Origin: Trichomonas tenax
Taxonomy: Eukaryota; Parabasalia; Trichomonadida; Trichomonadidae
Direction: 5' to 3'
DNA: 64,000 nucleotides
Assembly: GCA_023091735.1 (NCBI GenBank)
Contig: JALKBU010000024.1
Span: forward strand, 1 to 64,000
Part shown: in pieces, positions 59,192 to 64,000 of the stretch
Layout: each line of letters opens with the position of its first letter
How positions within the stretch are numbered: the first letter of the stretch is position 1
Notes under the pieces: model-generated
What the model was told of the DNA's origin: nothing
What the model saw: only the letters and a program-made list of their open reading frames with translations
Databases searched by the model: none
Program-made: the position numbers and the translations under genes

Positions 59192-61702
59192 TTATTTGGA
59201 TTTTCGCTTTCTGTGCTTAGGACGAAGAGGGAGAACATTTCCATTTTCGTCTCTTCCAGCAATTATTGACATTGCATCAATATTTTGATCTATATTTTTG
59301 TGAGTTTGTTCATCAAATGATGTTCTTCTGAATATATTGATTCTTTCATCAACATTTTCTTTCTTTTCTAGAGGCACTTCTACTTGGTTGTCTTCAAAAA
59401 CATCGCTTTTGTTTGATTCGCAAGAGTTAGATTCCATTGTTGGTGTGCTTTCATCATTTGATTCTTTCTTGATTGTCACCTTCTTGAAACTCACACCTCG
59501 TGATGAAACACTCGATTTAGAGGTGATTTGAGGTCTCAGATTGTCGGACTCTGGAATATCCTTGAGTTTGGTGACTAGCGGTGAAGGAACGAATGGATTC
59601 TTAATGATACGAGAAGGTTGCGGTGTCATAGCAAATCTTCTGTCATATAAATTATTGATTCGTGGTGTTTGATTTACTTTCATTGTCGAGATACTAAGAG
59701 GGCTTGAACGCTCTATAAGACTCGATTGAGAAACAGACTTGAACAACTCAATTTGCTCATCAGAAAATGTCTTTGGAAAGATAGGTTGTGAGTAATACTT
59801 AAATACTGTGTATGGCTTCATAAATGGGCTATCTTGAGGAATTGGAAACGAATCTTCCTTAACTTTGACCTTTTGAGCAAACATTTCAAAAATTTGATTC
59901 TTTTCTTCAAGTGATATCTTGAGCATGCTGTAAAGCTCTTCGATATCATCGCTGGGATATGAAATAACAAGTTTGGACTTTAGCTTGCTTGCAGATTTGA
60001 GCATCTCTATGTATTCATGTGGGTTCTTTGGGTTGCTTCTATCAAAAACGAGAACTTCTATTTTATCATTATTTTCAATCATATTTTTGAGATTTATGAC
60101 ACCTGTATCTCCGATTTGATTGTTGCTGATATCAAAATGTATTACATTGGACTTCGACACTGATCTTATCAGTTTTCCGCAGCTTTGCCCAATATATTTT
60201 TCGTGGCTGCCGCGAACGCGAAGGAATAAAAGTGATGGAGAAATACGAACGAAATGCGACAATTGAGATATAAAGCTGACATCTGATTCAGCAAAACATC
60301 CACATAAAGAAAGATAACTGAGGAGGGGTTGCTTTTGAAGGAACTCGAATAATGACGAAGATAACGGATTATAGTCCCAATTCAACCCAGCCAATGTCTT
60401 CGACGATAATTCTTTAATAAAAGCAAAAACTTTTTCCCATATTTTGCTGTCAGCGGCTGCATGTGATAATGATAATTTCAAACCATTTATTGGATTCTTT
60501 CCTATCATCATCTGCATGAACTGCGTAAAAGTTTCACCTCCCCATCGAATTTTATTTGCAATAATGCAGAAAATTGTCGGAGGAAGTTTGTAATTGAGTT
60601 TCAATGATTTCGTTGAAGGATTCTTGCTAACGTCAAGATACTTGAGCCTACTGAGTGTGCTATTTGAAACGTATTCGAAAATATCGGATATCTCGATGCC
60701 AGTGTCTGCAAGAGATAAAGCAAAGACAGAAGGGATTCGAGGCAATATTTTCAACACATCAAGATTTTTTGTGCCTGAGAAATTCACCACAGTTACATTT
60801 TTCATTAGAGAATGTGATAAAAACTTTGAGGAAAGAAAATTTGATGATTCTGGAACTTTTGATAAATTATGTAAACCAATTGACGTTATTTTTAAGTTCT
60901 CGCAAATTTTTTGGATTCCACTGAGTTCATCAATTGATAGCTCTGTGTTCTCGAAAGATAAAGATTTAATATTTAAAGTACGCGAATTTAATATTTTGGA
61001 AAGGAGTTGAACTATAGTATTTTCCGATCTTCCAATGAATTCTATGTTTTTGATATTTGATATATTCGAAATATACGAATCAAAGTTTGGATACTTAGAA
61101 TAATTTGTTAATTTTAATGTCTCTACGAATTTCATCAGTGGCAATACGTCAAATAGTTGTGGAAGGTATTGTGTATGATTAGAAAAATCCCCTATATCAA
61201 TCGTAGACTGTCCAAATTTTGCGATATTCGTTATACTTTCAATAAAATTCGGTGGAATATCAATATTTCTTACAGCTGCAGTACATGTCAATCTATAAAT
61301 AGCAGGAAAACCTGTATTTTCAACGATTGCAAATCCTAAATCAGCGAACTTTCTTTGGTTGCTGATTTGCCTCATTATGTGTCCTATTGCATAAAATATG
61401 ATTTCTGCACGTGTAGTGTTGATAATAAGTTCATTGCTTTCAAAAGTCAAAGAAATTTGGTTCAATCGATACTCGATCTGTATTAACTTCATCCAATCTT
61501 CACTTTGCCGTAGTTTTTTTGTCTTTGATTCGTAAACGTCAAGCGTTAAATCTGTTACAATGAAATGAAGAATTTGTGGATCTGAATCAAGCAGATCGAC
61601 AGATGATGCAGCGCATAAAGGAATGCGTCCAAATCTTTTTGATTCGGAAACTGCATCAGAAAGAGAAAAAATCATACAATAATATTTACTGAAAAGTGAC
61701 AT
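59192..61702 (-). CDS. CARMIL-like leucine-rich repeat protein
   Basis: 836 residues from the ATG at 61702, or 827 if translation starts at 61675. The N-terminal ~110 residues look like a small PH-type domain (LHFIVTDLTLDVYES ... WMKLIQIEYRLNQISLTFE). Irregular LRRs follow (~190-590; SLADTGIEISDIFEYV, LKYLDVSKNPSTKSL, HFDISNNQIGDTGVINL). A proline/serine-rich basic tail ends KHRKRKSK. PH plus a 16-type LRR horseshoe plus disordered tail is the CARMIL layout, which regulates actin capping protein; I cannot see the capping-protein-binding motif. Start choice: TCACTTTTC just inside the first ATG could be an Inr, which would make residue 10 of this frame the true start. Confidence 0.62.
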   Translation of the reverse strand: MSLFSKYYCMIFSLSDAVSESKRFGRIPLCAASSVDLLDSDPQILHFIVTDLTLDVYESKTKKLRQSEDWMKLIQIEYRLNQISLTFESNELIINTTRAEIIFYAIGHIMRQISNQRKFADLGFAIVENTGFPAIYRLTCTAAVRNIDIPPNFIESITNIAKFGQSTIDIGDFSNHTQYLPQLFDVLPLMKFVETLKLTNYSKYPNFDSYISNISNIKNIEFIGRSENTIVQLLSKILNSRTLNIKSLSFENTELSIDELSGIQKICENLKITSIGLHNLSKVPESSNFLSSKFLSHSLMKNVTVVNFSGTKNLDVLKILPRIPSVFALSLADTGIEISDIFEYVSNSTLSRLKYLDVSKNPSTKSLKLNYKLPPTIFCIIANKIRWGGETFTQFMQMMIGKNPINGLKLSLSHAAADSKIWEKVFAFIKELSSKTLAGLNWDYNPLSSSLFEFLQKQPLLSYLSLCGCFAESDVSFISQLSHFVRISPSLLFLRVRGSHEKYIGQSCGKLIRSVSKSNVIHFDISNNQIGDTGVINLKNMIENNDKIEVLVFDRSNPKNPHEYIEMLKSASKLKSKLVISYPSDDIEELYSMLKISLEEKNQIFEMFAQKVKVKEDSFPIPQDSPFMKPYTVFKYYSQPIFPKTFSDEQIELFKSVSQSSLIERSSPLSISTMKVNQTPRINNLYDRRFAMTPQPSRIIKNPFVPSPLVTKLKDIPESDNLRPQITSKSSVSSRGVSFKKVTIKKESNDESTPTMESNSCESNKSDVFEDNQVEVPLEKKENVDERINIFRRTSFDEQTHKNIDQNIDAMSIIAGRDENGNVLPLRPKHRKRKSK

Positions 61703-61739
61703 ATCTGTTAGCACAATTTTCGAAAGCAAGATATGTCAC
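61696..61739. repeat. 11-bp-arm inverted repeat at the CARMIL-like start
   Basis: GTGACATATCT (61696-61706) and AGATATGTCAC (61729-61739) are exact reverse complements, 22-nt loop. The arms carry TGTCAC and flank the presumed transcription start. Confidence 0.7.
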
Positions 61740-61964
61740 ATCACCATAGATGCAGATATCGATTTCACATGAAAATTACCCGAAATTCCGAAATAATAAT
61801 TTCGGCAATTTTGAAATCACACATTTAAGGCCGCTCTTAGTTGTAAACTTTCATTACTTCGATGGGATACTTGTTTGCATTGCATAAAGAGTAAAAATAC
61901 TAATACATTTATCATACATGATAAAAATAAATAAAATAGGAGATAATGATACACGGTATTAAAT

Positions 61965-62501
61965 CTATTTGGTTTCTGGCGTGATTTTGATACGTTCTGA
62001 AGCTGTATTGACCATTTCATAATATTTCTTTGTATCTTCAATTCCGTTGTCAATTGGAACATATATCTGTAAGTTGTTAGGTGCTCTTTCCTGGAATGCT
62101 AAAAGATTTGGTTTTTCTTTGGCATTTTTCGCTCTTGCAATAATGATGGGCTTTGGATCATCCGGCTTTAGCTGAGTGAGAAGCCAGTTGAGCGACTTCA
62201 AGCTTAGTAACGTCTGACCTGGTGATGATAAATCAGGGAAATAAAATGTAATAAAAGTATTTTCATTCTCACTGATAAGTTTAGGCCATTGTTTTCTTGC
62301 CATTCTCGATGAGTCCGCAACTAAGAAGTTATATGTTATTTGGCTGAATGCTGTTGTCATGAAAGTTTTATTCATTGATTCAGCAAATGCTTGTTGGCCA
62401 CGGTCTGGAAGTCCGTAGATGATGCATGTGGCCTTTACTTGGTTATTTAATTTCTTTTGTTTCGTCTTCTTTCTATCGACAACAGATCCACCGCAGCCCA
62501 T
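61965..62501 (-). CDS. N-myristoylated degenerate small GTPase-like protein
   Basis: 178 residues beginning MGCGGSVVDRKKTKQKK: Gly2/Ser6 fit N-myristoylation and Cys3 fits palmitoylation, as in G-alpha and ARF-like proteins. The fold order is Ras-like: strand CIIYGL, P-loop position GLPDRGQQAF, switch-2 position FYFPDLSSPGQT (compare ARF DVGGQ), then PIIIARAKNAKE at the NKxD position. The P-loop Lys-Ser/Thr is missing and NKxD is NAKE, so nucleotide binding is doubtful. A membrane-bound pseudo-GTPase is the best reading. It could instead be a truncated G-alpha, but the helical insertion of G-alpha is absent. Confidence 0.6.
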   Translation of the reverse strand: MGCGGSVVDRKKTKQKKLNNQVKATCIIYGLPDRGQQAFAESMNKTFMTTAFSQITYNFLVADSSRMARKQWPKLISENENTFITFYFPDLSSPGQTLLSLKSLNWLLTQLKPDDPKPIIIARAKNAKEKPNLLAFQERAPNNLQIYVPIDNGIEDTKKYYEMVNTASERIKITPETK

Positions 62502-62990
62502 TAAAAATTATTATGCACGTTTTTTTTTATTTGCAAGAAATTATTTTGCTTACTACAGCTTTCGCTGGACTCTGTTGGTCCTATTTATCGATCACTTTAA
62601 AGAATTTGGACAAAAAATATATTATTTCGTCATTGTTTTTGGATTCATGACTTGCGGCTCAAGAACCAAATATTATATCTCCACCCTAAACTATTTCTAT
62701 GTTCTGGAGGTTATATAATTCAAATAATTTTAGATAACAATATTTTTACAAGTATGGATGAATGCATTACCCTTGGTTAGCTCATCATTTTCCACAATTA
62801 TTGTAACTCTTTATCTTTTGATATTTTTTGAGAAAAGAATACTTAACATATCTTAGTAAACTTCTTAAATATCTGTAATAAATTCACGGCTAGCTTAAAC
62901 TTTTGCAGTGATAATAAAGGATATTAAAATATTTCCAAAATTAATATTGTAAATCGTTTGCATTTTGTACGACAGTAGATACATTTTTAA
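62502..62990. other. Spacer, nothing recognised
   Basis: AT-rich. Plus-strand ORFs at 62419-62718 are shadows crossing the 5' end of the GTPase-like gene. No repeat or promoter element stands out. Confidence 0.35.
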
Positions 62991-63881
62991 TTACTTGGCC
63001 TCGGCGATTCTTTGTTTGATGAAATTAGCGAATTTTCCTGGAACATCTTCAATTCCTCTGAAGCATGGGAAGTAGTTGAAGTCAACTAAGCAGAGTTTTC
63101 CGTCAGACTCTCTTCTGAGCAAATCGTAACCGATTAATTGGACTCCTGTCATCTTTCGAAGGGCCTCTGATGAAGCTTTGAGTTCTTCATTCGATGGCTC
63201 GAACGACGCTGATGAGTCTGGAACTGCTCCAGCATCGATTTCTGTCGGTAATGGCTTCTGAGAGTCGAAAACAACTTTATCTTGTGTCTTAAGAACGAGT
63301 GACTTTGATTTGTGCATGACAAAGTTTTCGCCAAGTGAGTAGCACTTGAAGACGACACCATGGTGTGGGATGAATGGGAATGCAAGCATTGGATATGGAT
63401 TTCCAACAGCACGGAGCTGCTCCTCGTTGTGGATGACCTGGATGGAGTGGCTATTTGATGTGCCGCAAGCTGTAACGGGCTTCAATAAGAGTGGATAGTT
63501 GAGGCCAACCTTTTCTGGAACGAAATTGTCTGTAACTGGGTATCCTTTAATGTACTCGATGCAGTCTGGTAATGGATTTGCTTTGATGAAGTTCTGAAGT
63601 TCAAGGCGATCGACGAAAACTTTAATATTGTCTATTGGCTCAATGACAACGAATCCTGGGCGTGACTTGGCGTATTCTTGGATCTTGGCGACATCATCCT
63701 CGTGGCCATCAACGAGCTGATAAGTGAATTTGTGAATAATTGCATCAAAAGATGACAAATCATCGCCTAATTCAACAGGAACAAGTTCAATTCCGTGCTT
63801 TTCTGGTGTAACCTGGTTGAGGTTCATTCTTTCCCATTTAAAAGCAGGCATGAAAACGCCAACACGAAGCATTTTGCTCAT
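62991..63881 (-). CDS. ITPK1: Inositol-tetrakisphosphate 1-kinase (ITPK1)
   Basis: 296 residues, slightly shorter than the animal enzyme. It is an ATP-grasp kinase that phosphorylates inositol polyphosphates in the cytosol (1-position of Ins(3,4,5,6)P4, and Ins(1,3,4)P3 in many species). The N-terminal domain has VGVFMPAFKWERM and the substrate-binding HKFTYQLVDG. The central part has PLLLKPVTACGTSNSHSIQV (ATP-grasp lysine and the basic/His loop) and VFKCYSLGENFVM. Near the end, VQLIGYDLLRR and LVDFNYFPCFRG carry the D-x-N metal-binding motif. Codon use is G+C-rich, suggesting good expression. An Inr (TCATTT) 7 nt upstream supports the ATG. Confidence 0.93.
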   Translation of the reverse strand: MSKMLRVGVFMPAFKWERMNLNQVTPEKHGIELVPVELGDDLSSFDAIIHKFTYQLVDGHEDDVAKIQEYAKSRPGFVVIEPIDNIKVFVDRLELQNFIKANPLPDCIEYIKGYPVTDNFVPEKVGLNYPLLLKPVTACGTSNSHSIQVIHNEEQLRAVGNPYPMLAFPFIPHHGVVFKCYSLGENFVMHKSKSLVLKTQDKVVFDSQKPLPTEIDAGAVPDSSASFEPSNEELKASSEALRKMTGVQLIGYDLLRRESDGKLCLVDFNYFPCFRGIEDVPGKFANFIKQRIAEAK

Positions 63882-63888
63882 TGTTGTA

Positions 63889-63894
63889 AAATGA
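63889..63894 (-). promoter_or_regulatory. Initiator (Inr) of the ITPK1 gene
   Basis: TCATTT on the minus strand, 7 nt before the ATG at 63881; a second TCATCA overlaps it upstream. The remaining bases to the window end are AT-rich promoter flank. Confidence 0.55.
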
Positions 63895-64000
63895 TGAAAT
63901 TTTAATTGTCCAATTTTGATATGAAAAGCTTCTGTGACTCTTGCAGCAAGTAAAAATCATAATTTCGCAAAAATTTAGTGAAAATTGTATTGTCGTTAAT

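Noticed and set aside
62419..62718. 99-codon plus-strand ORF (aromatic-rich)
   Set aside because: It crosses the start of the GTPase-like gene on the other strand and is composed of low-complexity F/Y codons typical of AT-rich antisense.
1..64000. Spliceosomal introns
   Set aside because: I looked for the trichomonad 3' element ACTAACACACAG and for frame interruptions restored by removing GT..AG segments; no example was found. The disrupted genes are explained better by indels and stops.

Overview
The window is nuclear DNA from a trichomonad (parabasalid protist), most likely Trichomonas vaginalis or a close relative. The evidence is indirect but coherent. The DNA is AT-rich and all recognisable genes are single uninterrupted ORFs. 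Several starts are preceded within about 5-20 nt by the trichomonad initiator TCA-Y-T-W, or by a CCTTT (M5-like) box. Lineage-expanded families are present (DUF3447/ankyrin proteins, BspA-like leucine-rich proteins, beta-helix surface proteins, TKL-like pseudokinases), as is a trichomonad-type multidomain (class F) flavodiiron protein. I saw no intron with the trichomonad 3' splice consensus and no tRNA or rRNA gene. Families were named by reading motifs; no database search was run.

Layout, left to right. 0.4-2.9 kb: a pseudokinase with a helical-repeat tail. 2.9-5.4 kb: non-coding, with a decayed ankyrin fragment. 5.4-24.5 kb: a dense block of apparently intact genes: an ARM-repeat protein, an LRR/coiled-coil protein, a large tail-anchored ankyrin protein, ribosomal protein eL22, the DNA primase small subunit, a beta-adaptin, a small unknown protein, a VPS9-domain protein and an ASH/MSP-domain axonemal protein. 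24.7-31.8 kb: a gene graveyard holding broken DUF3447/ankyrin genes and a beta-helix surface-protein pseudogene, interrupted by a striking row of long stem-loops (27.05-27.83 kb). 32.4-40.5 kb: a CHD-like SNF2 remodeller and IFT121/WDR35. 42.1-44.6 kb: a class F flavodiiron gene broken by frameshifts and an in-frame stop. 44.9-52.8 kb: a Gemin2-like protein, a divergent Spt5 with a very large Glu/Gln-rich insertion, a small UBX-like protein and a beta-karyopherin. 53.4-57.7 kb: a second degenerate island with two BspA-like copies, another DUF3447/ankyrin pseudogene carrying a 37-bp minisatellite, and a 923-bp element with terminal inverted repeats and an 8-bp target duplication. 58.0-63.9 kb: an internally repetitive unknown protein, a CARMIL-like LRR protein, a degenerate N-myristoylated GTPase-like protein and inositol-tetrakisphosphate 1-kinase.

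There are no operons; genes are independent units on both strands with short spacers. Two functions recur: flagellum/cytoskeleton (IFT121, ASH-domain protein, CARMIL-like protein) and information processing (primase, CHD, Spt5, Gemin2-like, eL22, karyopherin). Broken genes fall in two islands of multigene-family debris plus the isolated flavodiiron gene. The features most worth a second look are the stem-loop cluster, the TIR/TSD element, the 37-bp minisatellite placed at one phase of ankyrin repeats, recurrent TGACA/TGTCA inverted repeats near gene starts, and the Spt5 architecture.
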